Assembly (NCBI RefSeq): GCF_026898135.2
Contig: NZ_CP114035.2
Coordinates: 5,931,501 to 5,995,500 of the forward strand
Reading direction: 5' to 3'
Length of the DNA: 64,000 bases
Source of the DNA: Pseudomonas fortuita
GTDB lineage: Bacteria; Pseudomonadota; Gammaproteobacteria; Pseudomonadales; Pseudomonadaceae
Shown: one piece after another, positions 1 through 8,467 of the stretch
Position numbering within the stretch: position 1 is the first letter of the stretch
Layout: each line of letters starts with the position of its first letter
Made by a program: the position numbers and the translations under genes
Notes under the pieces: generated by a model
The model's database searches: none
Seen by the model: only the letters and a program-made list of their open reading frames with translations
Told to the model about the DNA's origin: nothing

Positions 1-67
1 GCGCGAACGGATCGTGGCTCAACTGGTAATGGTCGAGAAAGGCCTCATCGGCATGCAAACTGGTCAT
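1..67 (-). CDS. DamX-like/SPOR-AAA protein, N-terminal fragment
   Basis: The first 22 codons of a gene that leaves the window at its left edge; the ATG lies at 65-67. The visible protein begins MTSLHADEAFLDHYQLSHDP. In pseudomonads the gene directly downstream of aroB usually codes for a DamX-like protein with an AAA ATPase part and a SPOR domain that binds denuded peptidoglycan at the septum. The short N-terminus and the position agree with that, but no domain is visible here. It starts 15 bases after the aroB stop on the same strand, so it is probably cotranscribed with aroK-aroB. Confidence 0.55.
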   Translation of the reverse strand, partial: MTSLHADEAFLDHYQLSHDPFA

Positions 68-82
68 TGCGCTGTCACAACC

Positions 83-1180
83 TCAAAGCTGGGCCACGAT
101 CGCGCGGTAATCCGCCGACAGCGTGGCCTGAAGAATCTCTTTCGGATAGTCGTCGGTCACAACGGCCTCGCCCATCTGGCGCAACAGCACCAGACGCAAG
201 CGTCCGTCGATCACTTTCTTGTCGACCGCCATGTGCTCCATGAAATGCGCCGGGGTCATTTCCTGTGGTGGCACCACCGGCAAACCTGCGTCCTGCAACA
301 GGCGGATCCCGCGATCACGCTCGGCCTGGTCGATCCAGCCAAGGCGCATGGACATTTCCAGGGCCATCACCGTGCCCGCCGCCACGGCTTCGCCGTGCAG
401 CCAGACGCCGTAGCCCATATGGGTCTCGATGGCATGCCCGAAGGTATGCCCCAGGTTCAGCGTGGCCCGCACGCCGGACTCACGCTCATCGGCACCCACC
501 ACTGCGGCCTTGGCCGCGCACGAGCGGCGGATGGCCTCGGTCAGGGCTGCCGAGTCGAGGGCGCGCAGGGCTTGCATATTATCTTCGAGCCAGGCGAGAA
601 ACGGCTTGTCGCAGATCAGACCGTACTTGATCACTTCCGCCAGGCCGGCCGACAGTTCACGCGCTGGCAGGGTTTTAAGGCTGGTTGTATCGATCAGCAC
701 CGCATTGGGCTGATAGAAGGCACCGACCATGTTCTTGCCCAACGGGTGGTTGATACCGGTCTTGCCGCCCACCGAAGAGTCAACCTGGGAAAGCAGGGTG
801 GTCGGCACCTGGATGAAGTCGACACCGCGCTGGTAGCAGGCGGCAGCGAAGCCGGCCATGTCACCGATCACGCCGCCGCCCAGGGCAACCACGGTTGTGC
901 GACGATCATGGCGAGCTGTCAGCAGGCCATCGAAGATCAGTTGCAGGGTTTCCCAGTTCTTGTGGGCTTCGCCATCGGGCAATATCACCGGCAGCACCGA
1001 GTAGGCGCCGAGGGTGTTGCTCAGGCGTTCGAGATACAGGGGTGCGACGGTCTCGTTGGAAACGATGGCGACTTGCCGGCCGGCAATGTGCGGCGCCAGC
1101 AGCTCGGGCTGGCCCAGCAGGCCTTCGCCAATGTAGATCGGGTAGCTGCGCTCGCCCAGGTCGACCTTAAGTGTCTGCAT
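83..1180 (-). CDS. aroB: 3-dehydroquinate synthase
   Basis: Converts DAHP to 3-dehydroquinate, the second step of the shikimate pathway, in the cytoplasm with NAD and a divalent metal. The 365-residue protein has the expected family length. Visible marks are the DGEAHK motif near residue 70, the nucleotide-binding [10 protein letters not shown] near 101-110, [12 protein letters not shown] near 139-150, and candidate metal ligands E182, H246 (in [10 protein letters not shown]) and H263. I chose the ATG at 1180 because it matches the family start ([11 protein letters not shown]) and has a GGGG-type ribosome site; a 15-residue upstream extension is possible but unlikely. It follows aroK by about 100 bases on the same strand. 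Confidence 0.97.
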   Translation of the reverse strand: MQTLKVDLGERSYPIYIGEGLLGQPELLAPHIAGRQVAIVSNETVAPLYLERLSNTLGAYSVLPVILPDGEAHKNWETLQLIFDGLLTARHDRRTTVVALGGGVIGDMAGFAAACYQRGVDFIQVPTTLLSQVDSSVGGKTGINHPLGKNMVGAFYQPNAVLIDTTSLKTLPARELSAGLAEVIKYGLICDKPFLAWLEDNMQALRALDSAALTEAIRRSCAAKAAVVGADERESGVRATLNLGHTFGHAIETHMGYGVWLHGEAVAAGTVMALEMSMRLGWIDQAERDRGIRLLQDAGLPVVPPQEMTPAHFMEHMAVDKKVIDGRLRLVLLRQMGEAVVTDDYPKEILQATLSADYRAIVAQL

Positions 1181-1276
1181 GTATCCCCACAATGTACTTG
1201 GGCGCGGCGCCGTTCGGGCAACCACGCGCTAACGTTGAACCTCGCCTCGGCGCTGGTGGCCGAGAATAGACCCGGG

Positions 1277-1795
1277 CTAACGGGGCGGCAACTGCTGCAA
1301 GCGCTCGAGAATATCGATCACCACCATGCGGGGCGGCCGCTCGTCGGTTTCCACCACCACGTCGGCGATCTCGCGGTAGAGCGGGTCGCGGGCTTCCAGC
1401 AGGGCGCGCAGGGTGGCCTCGGGGTTGGCGGTGCGCAGGAGCGGGCGATTGCGATCACGCGCGGTACGGCCAACCTGCTGCTCCACCGAAGCATGCAGGT
1501 AGATAACCCGACCACCCCGGCGCAATGCCTGGCGGTTGGCTTCGCGCATCACCGCGCCACCGCCGGTCGCCAGAACCACGCCGTCGAGTGCGCACAGTTC
1601 GGCGATCATCGCCTGCTCGCGCTCACGGAAACCTGGCTCGCCTTCCTTGTCGAAAATCCACGGGATGTTGGCGCCGCATCGCAGTTCGATTTCCTTGTCG
1701 GAATCCTTGAACAGCAGGCGCAGCTCTTTGGCCAATAGGCGTCCAATGGTGCTTTTACCAGCGCCCATGGGTCCCACAAGTATCAAATTTCGCAC
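1277..1795 (-). CDS. aroK: Shikimate kinase
   Basis: Phosphorylates shikimate with ATP, the fifth step towards chorismate. The protein has 172 residues, normal for the family. A Walker A motif GPMGAGKST is at residues 8-16. The shikimate-binding region is seen in DSDKEIE near 32-38 and in GFREREQ near 55. GGGAV near 78 and the lid arginines in ARDRNRPLL near 113-121 also fit. The start lies 4 bases after the pilQ stop, the usual aroK-aroB arrangement downstream of the pilMNOPQ cluster in gammaproteobacteria. Confidence 0.97.
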   Translation of the reverse strand: MRNLILVGPMGAGKSTIGRLLAKELRLLFKDSDKEIELRCGANIPWIFDKEGEPGFREREQAMIAELCALDGVVLATGGGAVMREANRQALRRGGRVIYLHASVEQQVGRTARDRNRPLLRTANPEATLRALLEARDPLYREIADVVVETDERPPRMVVIDILERLQQLPPR

Positions 1796-1799
1796 AGAA

Positions 1800-3062
1800 T
1801 CAACGACTCACAGCAATCGCCTGGTCACTCATGATACGCGGAGTCAGGAAGACCAGCAGCTCGGATTTTTTCTCTTGTAATACATCGCGTCGAAACAGCC
1901 GCCCAACATACGGCAGATCGCCAAAAAATGGCACCTTGTCGACCACATTGTTTTGCGAAGTCGAGTACACGCCACCGATCACGATCGTTTCGCCGTCAGC
2001 CACACGAACCTTGGCATTGACCTCGTTCTTGCGGATCGGCGGTACGTTGTTCACGGCATTGACGTAATCAGGCTCGTCCTTGGTCACCCTGACAGCCATG
2101 ATTACCTTGTTGTCAGGTGTAATCTGCGGGGTCACCTCCAGCGAAAGCGAGGCTTCGCGGAAGGCGACCGAGGTGGCGCCACTCTGGCTGGTTTCCTGGT
2201 AGGGCACCTCGGTGCCCTTGAGGATCCTGGCCGTTTCCTTGTCGGCCGTGACCACCTTGGGCTGCGAGATGATCTCGCCGTTGCCGCTTTTTTCCATGGC
2301 GCTGAGTTCCAGGTCGAGCAACACGTCGCCACGCAGCAGGCCCAGGCCGACGCTGCTGCCCGCCCGCTCCACGCCGAGGTCGACGAACAGTTCCTTGCCC
2401 GGGCGCAGGCTTTCCCCGTACAGCGGCCCGCCCCAGCGCACCCCCAGGCTTTTCTCGTAGTCGACGTTGGCCTCGACGATACGCGCCTCGATCGCCACCT
2501 GGCGCACCGGCACGTCCAGCTGCGTAACCAGTTGCCGCAATTCGGCCAGGCGATCGGCCGGCTGATGCGCCACCAGGGTATTGGTGCGCTCATCGACACC
2601 CAGGCTGCCACGAACGGTGAAGGTGCTGTCATCCGCCAGGCTGGTCAGCAACAACTCAACCAGCTCCGCCGCCTTGGCATGATGGATCGGTATCAGTTCA
2701 CGGCGTAACGGCTGCATCTGCGCATCCGGCACCGGATGGGCATCGAACGGCTGCGGGGCAAACGCTGCCGCAGGGGCCACCAGCAACACATTGCCTTCGT
2801 GCCGCTGTGCCAGGCCCTTGCTGCGCAGCACCAGGTCAAGCGCCTGATCCCAGGGCACGTCCTGCAAACGCAAGGTCACGTTGCCCTGCACGTCATCGCT
2901 GGCAACCAGATTGATGCCCGCGTAATCGGCCAGCACCTGCAGCACCGAGCGAACCTCTACATCCTGGAAATTCAAAGAAAGTGGCTCACCCTGATACGGC
3001 GTCGCCCACACCAGCGGGATCGGCAGCAGGGCCGCCAACACCCATTTCATCACGTTCTTCAT
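1800..3062 (-). CDS. pilQ: Type IV pilus secretin PilQ, short form
   Basis: Outer-membrane secretin through which a type IV pilus or pseudopilus-related fibre leaves the cell. The 420 residues begin with a signal peptide ([20 protein letters not shown]), followed by a secretin/TonB short N domain ([20 protein letters not shown]), an N1/KH-like domain ([10 protein letters not shown] to [16 protein letters not shown]) and the C-terminal secretin domain ending FLTPRIM. The P. aeruginosa protein has about 714 residues, with peptidoglycan-binding AMIN domains ahead of this region; none are present here. Start 3062 was chosen for the signal peptide and an upstream AGGAGG. The first 77 bases overlap the end of the PilO/PilP gene. 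Confidence 0.9.
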   Translation of the reverse strand: MKNVMKWVLAALLPIPLVWATPYQGEPLSLNFQDVEVRSVLQVLADYAGINLVASDDVQGNVTLRLQDVPWDQALDLVLRSKGLAQRHEGNVLLVAPAAAFAPQPFDAHPVPDAQMQPLRRELIPIHHAKAAELVELLLTSLADDSTFTVRGSLGVDERTNTLVAHQPADRLAELRQLVTQLDVPVRQVAIEARIVEANVDYEKSLGVRWGGPLYGESLRPGKELFVDLGVERAGSSVGLGLLRGDVLLDLELSAMEKSGNGEIISQPKVVTADKETARILKGTEVPYQETSQSGATSVAFREASLSLEVTPQITPDNKVIMAVRVTKDEPDYVNAVNNVPPIRKNEVNAKVRVADGETIVIGGVYSTSQNNVVDKVPFFGDLPYVGRLFRRDVLQEKKSELLVFLTPRIMSDQAIAVSR

Positions 3063-4002
3063 TCTGGTTCGGGGCCTCCTTGCCCGGGCGCTTTGCCAGG
3101 GTGATGAACGCCGTACGCTCATGCCACACCCCCGCCATGAATAACCGTTCTCGCACTTCGACCTGACCTTGATCGACCCGCGCCACCACTCCGTGGTTAC
3201 GCCCCAAGCGCTCACCCGCCCGCACGCGGTAGAGCCTGCCAGCCGCCATCAGCAGCGCCTCATGGGCCGCCCCTCGCGACAGGCTGCCGACCATTTCCAG
3301 CTGTGCCAGTGGCACGCTGCCCAGCCCGGAACCGGCCACTCGTATCGCCCCACGGGCGAAGGGATCGACCCCAGGCACTGGCGTGGCGGCCTTGGCCGGC
3401 ATAAGCGCAAGCACCTCAGGTGTCGGTACGGGCGCGGAGGCCTGAAACGCATCTACCTGCAGTTGCAGACGCAAAAGCCCGGGCTGCCCCGCGACGGCGG
3501 CCAGTTTCATGTCACCGCTGCGCAGCAGGCGTGCCTGGCCCAGCCAGTCACCCAGCCACTGGCGCAAATCCATGTACCGGCCCACCACCTGCACCTGCAA
3601 CGGCACTTTCCAATAGCCTGCCTGTTGCTCGACTTCCTGCACGTCGAACCGCTCAACCAGCAAGCCATGTGCATGCCCCGAAGCCGCCAGGCGGTCAACC
3701 AGCTCACTCATGCCTTCCCCGGCGGCCAAGTGCCAGTGAGCCTCCAGCAACCGCCGTTCGGCAAAAGCCAGAGACGCCCGCAATCGCTGCAGCTCCTCCA
3801 GCTTTGCCGCACTGGCTGCTTGCTGCTCGTTCAATGTGGCCTGCCGGGCCGCTTCCTGTGCCTGCTGCTGCAACCCTGCCGGCAGGCGAAGCGCGCAACC
3901 CAGGCCGAACACCATCCCGGCCACCAGCACTGGCGCGATGAGCCTGATGCTTCTGGAACGTTCGGCAACCGCCCACCAGGCAAAGACCTGCGCTGCTTTC
4001 AC
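2986..4002 (-). CDS. pilO-pilP: PilO-PilP fusion, pilus alignment subcomplex
   Basis: One uninterrupted 338-residue frame holds two usually separate proteins. Residues 1-200 look like PilO: a short cytoplasmic N-terminus, one membrane segment near 19-38 (IRLIAPVLVAGMVFGLGC), an Ala/Gln/Glu-rich coiled coil near 42-110, then an alpha/beta domain. Residues 213-305 look like the PilP homology region, with LAQLEMVGSL near 232-241 and RVRAGERLGRNHG near 259-271, close to the PilP signature. The usual PilP lipobox is absent, so the PilP part would be held in the periplasm by the PilO membrane segment. The start is GTG at 4002, overlapping the pilN stop as GTGA. The 3' end runs 77 bases into pilQ. 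Confidence 0.85.
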   Translation of the reverse strand: MKAAQVFAWWAVAERSRSIRLIAPVLVAGMVFGLGCALRLPAGLQQQAQEAARQATLNEQQAASAAKLEELQRLRASLAFAERRLLEAHWHLAAGEGMSELVDRLAASGHAHGLLVERFDVQEVEQQAGYWKVPLQVQVVGRYMDLRQWLGDWLGQARLLRSGDMKLAAVAGQPGLLRLQLQVDAFQASAPVPTPEVLALMPAKAATPVPGVDPFARGAIRVAGSGLGSVPLAQLEMVGSLSRGAAHEALLMAAGRLYRVRAGERLGRNHGVVARVDQGQVEVRERLFMAGVWHERTAFITLAKRPGKEAPNQNEERDEMGVGGPAADPAGVGDAVSG

Positions 4003-4535
4003 GACCAGAACGCCGCAACACGCGTAGCCAGCAGAAACTCATCGCCAGCCGGCATGCTCCTGACACGCTTGAGCGTCAGATCGAGCAGCACACCCGATCG
4101 CTCCAGATCGCGCATGAACTGCGCAACCAAGGCGCCAGAGGCAGCCAGCCCAGTCACCTGCAGATGGCCGTTTTCAAAGCTGAGGTCGAGTAGCTGGACC
4201 CCGACCGGCAGCGCCCCTTCGATCTCAGCGAACACATTACCCAGCACCCCCTGCTGGGCGCGCAAGCTTTCGAGTGCAGCTGCACGGGCATTGAGTGCAT
4301 CATGCTGCGCACGCACATCTGCCAGCGGCTGCAGTTGCTCGGCCAGCACCTCAAGGGCGGCCTGGTGCTGGGCATTGACCAGCGCCTGCTGCTGACCGCG
4401 CTGTCGGGCCAACTGGTCGACCAGGGTCACGGCACACAGCGCTAGCAGTGCGCCGGCAACCAGCTGGGTGCGAAAGCGCCTGAGCGCCGCCTCGCGCTGC
4501 CGCTCCCGCCAAGGCAGCAGGTTAAGCCGTATCAT
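3999..4535 (-). CDS. pilN: Type IV pilus assembly protein PilN
   Basis: Inner-membrane partner of PilO that carries the PilM-binding peptide. The 178-residue protein starts MIRLNLLPWRERQRE, the conserved INLLPWR motif that docks into PilM, followed by one membrane segment near residues 22-40, a coiled coil near 45-95 and a C-terminal alpha/beta domain. The start at 4535 overlaps the pilM stop as ATGA; upstream in-frame codons to 4565 lie inside pilM and lack the family sequence. The length is close to the roughly 198 residues usual in P. aeruginosa. Confidence 0.92.
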   Translation of the reverse strand: MIRLNLLPWRERQREAALRRFRTQLVAGALLALCAVTLVDQLARQRGQQQALVNAQHQAALEVLAEQLQPLADVRAQHDALNARAAALESLRAQQGVLGNVFAEIEGALPVGVQLLDLSFENGHLQVTGLAASGALVAQFMRDLERSGVLLDLTLKRVRSMPAGDEFLLATRVAAFWS

Positions 4536-5413
4536 GGGTGCAACCCTCCAAGTGCCAGGGCGCACGCCAGGACCATCGTGCCGTCAACGTGCTCCAACCC
4601 TTTCAGGCCAGGCAAGTGCCTGCACGGCGTATTCAGCTGGCGGCCAAGGTTTTGCAACACGCCAGGCTCCACCGATGAGCCACTGGTAATCCACAGGCCC
4701 GCCGGCAACTGCGCATCGGCAAGCAGCGCGTGCAGGTGCTCCGGCAACTGCGCCATGCCCTTCAGCCCCTGCATGTTTAGTTCACGACGCTGGTAAGGCC
4801 GGCCAGGCTGCCAGTCATAAAGCACTGCGCTGTGCGCTTCGACCCGCAGCAGCGCCGAACCTTCAAGGCAGCCCACGGGCAACATGCGGCACAAGGCAAT
4901 GTTGTCGACCTCGATGGCCTCCAGTTGCAACCCGGCCGCCTCGACGATGGCATCCAGTGACGCCAAGGCACTTTGCCGACACGCGGCCACCATCAGTTCG
5001 GCGCACCCCGGTTGCGTTCCGGATGCCCCCAAGACCTGAAAGTCCAAGGCCAGGTCCTCCAATGGAAATGGAAACAGCCGCTCGGCATCGGCCAGCAATT
5101 GCGTCTCCAGTTCAGCCCCGACCTGCTCCATCGGCACATGGCACCGCTTGCAGATCACCTGGCTGGCCGGTAACGCCAACGCTATCCGGTGCTGCCTGAG
5201 GCCGCTACGCAGGTAGGCACGGCGCAAGGCAGCCACCACGGCATCGGGCTCTGCGACCCAATCCTTGCCAGCTGCGGATTCAAATGGTTCTTGTGCCGAT
5301 GCAAGTACCCTGTAGCGCCGACTGCGCCGCTGCAGTTGCACAACACGAACAGCGTCAGGGGCGATTTCCACCCCCACGATTGAACTGGCATCCTTGCCGA
5401 AGCGTCCTAGCAT
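4532..5413 (-). CDS. pilM: Type IV pilus assembly ATPase-like protein PilM
   Basis: Actin-like (FtsA fold) cytoplasmic protein that binds PilN and couples the alignment complex to the pilus motor. The 293-residue protein starts MLGRFGKDASSIVGVEIAPD, where GVEIAPDAVRVVQL fits the phosphate 1 strand. LPFPLEDLALDFQVLG and the VEVDNIALCR-like segment are also PilM features. It is about 60 residues shorter than P. aeruginosa PilM (354). Start 5413 is supported by AAGGAAG upstream. It is the first gene of the run pilM-pilN-pilO/P-pilQ-aroK-aroB and is divergent from ponA. Confidence 0.9.
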   Translation of the reverse strand: MLGRFGKDASSIVGVEIAPDAVRVVQLQRRSRRYRVLASAQEPFESAAGKDWVAEPDAVVAALRRAYLRSGLRQHRIALALPASQVICKRCHVPMEQVGAELETQLLADAERLFPFPLEDLALDFQVLGASGTQPGCAELMVAACRQSALASLDAIVEAAGLQLEAIEVDNIALCRMLPVGCLEGSALLRVEAHSAVLYDWQPGRPYQRRELNMQGLKGMAQLPEHLHALLADAQLPAGLWITSGSSVEPGVLQNLGRQLNTPCRHLPGLKGLEHVDGTMVLACALALGGLHP

Positions 5414-5533
5414 CGCGGCTTCCTTGCTGCGTGGTGCAGCGGTCTGTCGCAACCCCGCGTCAACACCAGGCCCGGCCTGCCCATCGAGGCGACGGACAGC
5501 CTGGCCGGTAACCCGGAGGGGCGAAAAAATGCT

Positions 5534-5539
5534 TATAAT
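5534..5539 (+). promoter_or_regulatory. Possible sigma-70 -10 box for ponA
   Basis: A perfect TATAAT lies about 65 bases ahead of the ponA start in the gap between divergent pilM and ponA. No good -35 hexamer is seen 16-18 bases upstream, so the call is weak. Confidence 0.35.
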
Positions 5540-5604
5540 GCCCAGCGTTTTCTGGTCCGCCGGACCTGCGTGCAACTCACTCCCAACCTGGACACCGAAA
5601 AGCC

Positions 5605-8058
5605 TTGATACGCCTGCTGAAGTTCTTCTGGTGGTCTTCCGTCGCCGTCATTTGCGCGCTCGTACTCGGTGTGAGCGGTGCGTTTCTGTATCTTAGCCCC
5701 AGCCTGCCCTCGGTCGAGTCCCTCAGAAGCATCCAGTTGCAGATCCCCCTCAGGGTGTACAGCAGCGACGGCAAGCTGATTGCCGAGTTCGGCGAAATGC
5801 GTCGTTCGCCGATCCGCTTCGCAGAAATTCCGCCACAGTTCATTCAGGCGCTTCTGTCAGCCGAGGACGACAATTTCCTCAATCACTATGGTGTCGACCC
5901 CAGCAGCCTGATGCGCGCGGCGACCCAGCTGGTGAAAACCGGGCATATCCAGACCGGCGGCAGCACCATCACCATGCAGGTGGCGAAAAACTTCTTCCTC
6001 ACCAGCGAACGCAGCTTCTCGCGCAAGACCAACGAAATCCTGCTGGCACTGCAGATCGAACGTGAGCTGACCAAGGACGAAATCCTTGAGCTTTACGTGA
6101 ACAAGATCTACCTGGGCAACCGCGCCTACGGCATCGACGCCGCCGCGCAGGTGTACTACGGCAAATCGATCCGCGACGTGAGCCTGGCGCAGATGGCGAT
6201 GATCGCCGGCCTGCCCAAGGCACCGTCACGCTTCAACCCGCTGGCCAACCCGGTGCGCGCCAAGGAGCGCCGCGACTGGATCCTCGGCCGCATGTACAAG
6301 CTGGGCAAGATCGACCAGGCCAGCTACCAGGCGGCCCTGGCTGAGCCGCTCAATGCCAGCTACCACGTGCCGACGCCTGAGGTGAATGCGCCTTACATCG
6401 CCGAAATGGCCCGCGCCGAAATGGTCGGGCGCTACGGCAGCGAGGCCTACACCGAAGGTTTCCGCGTTACCACCACGGTGCCCAGCGACATGCAGGAAAT
6501 GGCCAACAAGGCCATCCTCAAAGGCCTGTCCGACTACGATGAGCGCCACGGCTACCGCGGCCCCGAAGCACGCTTTCCGGGGCGTACCCAGGCAGCCTGG
6601 CTACAGGAACTGGGCAAGCAGCGCACCTTGGGTGGCCTGGAACCGGCCATCGTTACCCATGTCGATAAAACCGGCCTCCAGGTACTGACCCGGGACGGCC
6701 AGCAAGCCGAAGTGGCCTGGGACACCATGAAGTGGGCGCGCCCGTTCATCAACAGCAACGCCCAGGGCCGCGCACCACAATCGCCGGCCGACGTGGCACA
6801 GGTCGGTGACCTGGTACGCCTGCAGCGCCTGGAAGACGGCAAGCTCAAGTTCAGCCAGGTGCCTGGCGCGCAAAGTGCGCTGGTCACCCTCGACCCTTAC
6901 AACGGTGCCATTCGTGCACTGGTTGGCGGCTTCTCGTTCGAGCAGAGCAACTACAACCGCGCCATGCAGGCCAAGCGTCAGCCGGGTTCGAGCTTCAAGC
7001 CGTTCATCTACAGCGCCGCACTGGACAGCGGCTACACCGCATCCACTCTGGTCAACGATGCGCCGATCGTGTTCGTCGACGAATCCGTGGACAAAGTATG
7101 GCGACCGAAGAACGACACCAACACCTTCCTCGGCCCGATCCGCATGCGCGAAGCCCTGTACAAGTCGCGCAACCTGGTGTCGATTCGCCTGCTGCAGGCC
7201 ATGGGTGTAGACCGCACCATCGACTACATCGCCAAGTTCGGTTTCAACAAGCAGGACCTGCCGCGCAACCTGTCGCTGGCCTTGGGCACCGCCACCCTGA
7301 CCCCTATGGAAATCGCCACAGGCTGGAGCACCTTCGCCAACGGCGGCTACAAGATCAGCCCATACCTGATCGAGCGCATCGAAAGCCGCAGCGGCGAAAC
7401 ACTGTTCACCGCCAACCCGGCCCGCGTCCCCCAAGGGGCCCAGGATCAGGCTGGCCTGGCGGCTCCCGAGCAGCCGATCAGCACCGCGGCCATGCCAGGT
7501 GAGGCACCTTCTGCCTTCAACCAGGTGGCCGCCGCACCGCAAGCGCCGGCTGTGGCCGAACAGATCATCGACGGGCGCACCACCTATATCCTCACCAGCA
7601 TGCTGCAAGACGTGATCAAACGCGGTACCGGGCGCCGGGCGCTGGCCCTGGGCCGCACCGACCTGGCAGGCAAGACGGGCACTACCAACGAGTCCAAAGA
7701 TGCCTGGTTCTCCGGCTACAACGCCGATTATGTGACCACGGTATGGGTCGGTTTCGATCAGCCGGAAACCCTCGGCCGCCGCGAGTACGGTGGCACGGCG
7801 GCGCTGCCGATCTGGATGAGCTTCATGGGCGCGGCACTCAAGGACAAGCCGGCGCATGCGCCAGCAGAACCTGAAGGCATCCTCAGCTTGCGCGTCGACC
7901 CGGTCAGCGGCCGTGCTGCCTCCCCGAGCACGCCGAATGCCTTCTTCGAGCTGTTCAAGGCCGAAGATTCGCCACCCTCGGTGGACGAACTGGGCAATGG
8001 CGCAGCACCGGGCAGCCCGCTGCCGGCCGATGAAGCGGCGCCGATGGACCTGTTTTAA
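5605..8058 (+). CDS. ponA: Penicillin-binding protein 1A (class A)
   Basis: Bifunctional peptidoglycan glycosyltransferase/transpeptidase of the inner membrane, also called mrcA. In 817 residues: a short cytoplasmic tail, a membrane anchor near 8-30, a GT51 domain with catalytic E87 in SAEDDNFLNHYG and the TITMQVAKN motif, an OB-like inserted domain near 310-420, then the transpeptidase domain with GSSFKP near residue 462 (serine nucleophile), SRN near 525 and KTGTT near 690. The C-terminal tail is Pro/Ala-rich. The start codon is TTG; no ATG fits the family N-terminus (MIRLLKFFWW). The gene is divergent from the pilM operon, as in P. aeruginosa. Confidence 0.97.
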   Translation: MIRLLKFFWWSSVAVICALVLGVSGAFLYLSPSLPSVESLRSIQLQIPLRVYSSDGKLIAEFGEMRRSPIRFAEIPPQFIQALLSAEDDNFLNHYGVDPSSLMRAATQLVKTGHIQTGGSTITMQVAKNFFLTSERSFSRKTNEILLALQIERELTKDEILELYVNKIYLGNRAYGIDAAAQVYYGKSIRDVSLAQMAMIAGLPKAPSRFNPLANPVRAKERRDWILGRMYKLGKIDQASYQAALAEPLNASYHVPTPEVNAPYIAEMARAEMVGRYGSEAYTEGFRVTTTVPSDMQEMANKAILKGLSDYDERHGYRGPEARFPGRTQAAWLQELGKQRTLGGLEPAIVTHVDKTGLQVLTRDGQQAEVAWDTMKWARPFINSNAQGRAPQSPADVAQVGDLVRLQRLEDGKLKFSQVPGAQSALVTLDPYNGAIRALVGGFSFEQSNYNRAMQAKRQPGSSFKPFIYSAALDSGYTASTLVNDAPIVFVDESVDKVWRPKNDTNTFLGPIRMREALYKSRNLVSIRLLQAMGVDRTIDYIAKFGFNKQDLPRNLSLALGTATLTPMEIATGWSTFANGGYKISPYLIERIESRSGETLFTANPARVPQGAQDQAGLAAPEQPISTAAMPGEAPSAFNQVAAAPQAPAVAEQIIDGRTTYILTSMLQDVIKRGTGRRALALGRTDLAGKTGTTNESKDAWFSGYNADYVTTVWVGFDQPETLGRREYGGTAALPIWMSFMGAALKDKPAHAPAEPEGILSLRVDPVSGRAASPSTPNAFFELFKAEDSPPSVDELGNGAAPGSPLPADEAAPMDLF

Positions 8059-8093
8059 GGCAGGGCGCCTGACTCAGGTTTTGCGTGGGCGCG

Positions 8094-8400
8094 TGAATCG
8101 AGCGCCGCCCGCGCGGCGCATCGCGACGCAAGGCCGCTCCCACATCTGTTGCAACGTGCCGAACCTGCCAAGCCATGGTTGCCCGCCTGGGTGCATGCCT
8201 TGAGACAGGCAGGGCGGCATCAGTGCCCACCTCCAAATCCAGTCATGCCAGCAAGGCTGACAACCATGGCCTCACAGACATGGCCACGTTGCAACAAATG
8301 TGGGAGCGGCCTTGCGTCGCGATGCGCCGCGCGGGCGGCGCTCGGTCTCATAGGCGCCACAAGTACCCTGACGAACACCTGGCAGCCCTGACGCATTCCA
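8094..8400. repeat. REP-ended inverted-repeat element, copy 1
   Basis: The 409-base gap between ponA and maeB holds this element and a terminator and no gene. Two arms of about 65 bases, 8094-8158 and 8282-8350, are near-perfect reverse complements, each made of a GC-rich palindrome (GAGCGCCGCCCGCGCGGCGC) followed by TCCCACA and GTTGCAACGTG. They enclose about 120 bases. A related copy in reversed orientation lies near 57.02-57.34 kb. The flank holding CCTGGCAGCCCTGACGCA (about 8380-8397) also has counterparts there, so the element probably runs to about 8400. Confidence 0.7.
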
Positions 8401-8410
8401 ACGGCCCAAC

Positions 8411-8444
8411 AAAAAGCCCCGGCTCATGCGAGCCGGGGCTTTTT
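8411..8444. terminator. Bidirectional rho-independent terminator (ponA/maeB)
   Basis: AAAAAGCCCCGGCT, loop CATGCG, AGCCGGGGCTTTTT. The 14-base arms have an A-tract and a U-tract, so it can stop transcription both from ponA (plus) and from maeB (minus). Confidence 0.9.
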
Positions 8445-8467
8445 GTGTCGCGACAGGGGTGGGGTAA

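Noticed and set aside
14..1738. 574-residue open frame opposite aroB and aroK
   Set aside because: GC-rich third positions of aroB/aroK leave the other strand open; the translation is His/Gln/Ala/Gly-rich with no known domain, while the minus strand has two textbook enzymes.
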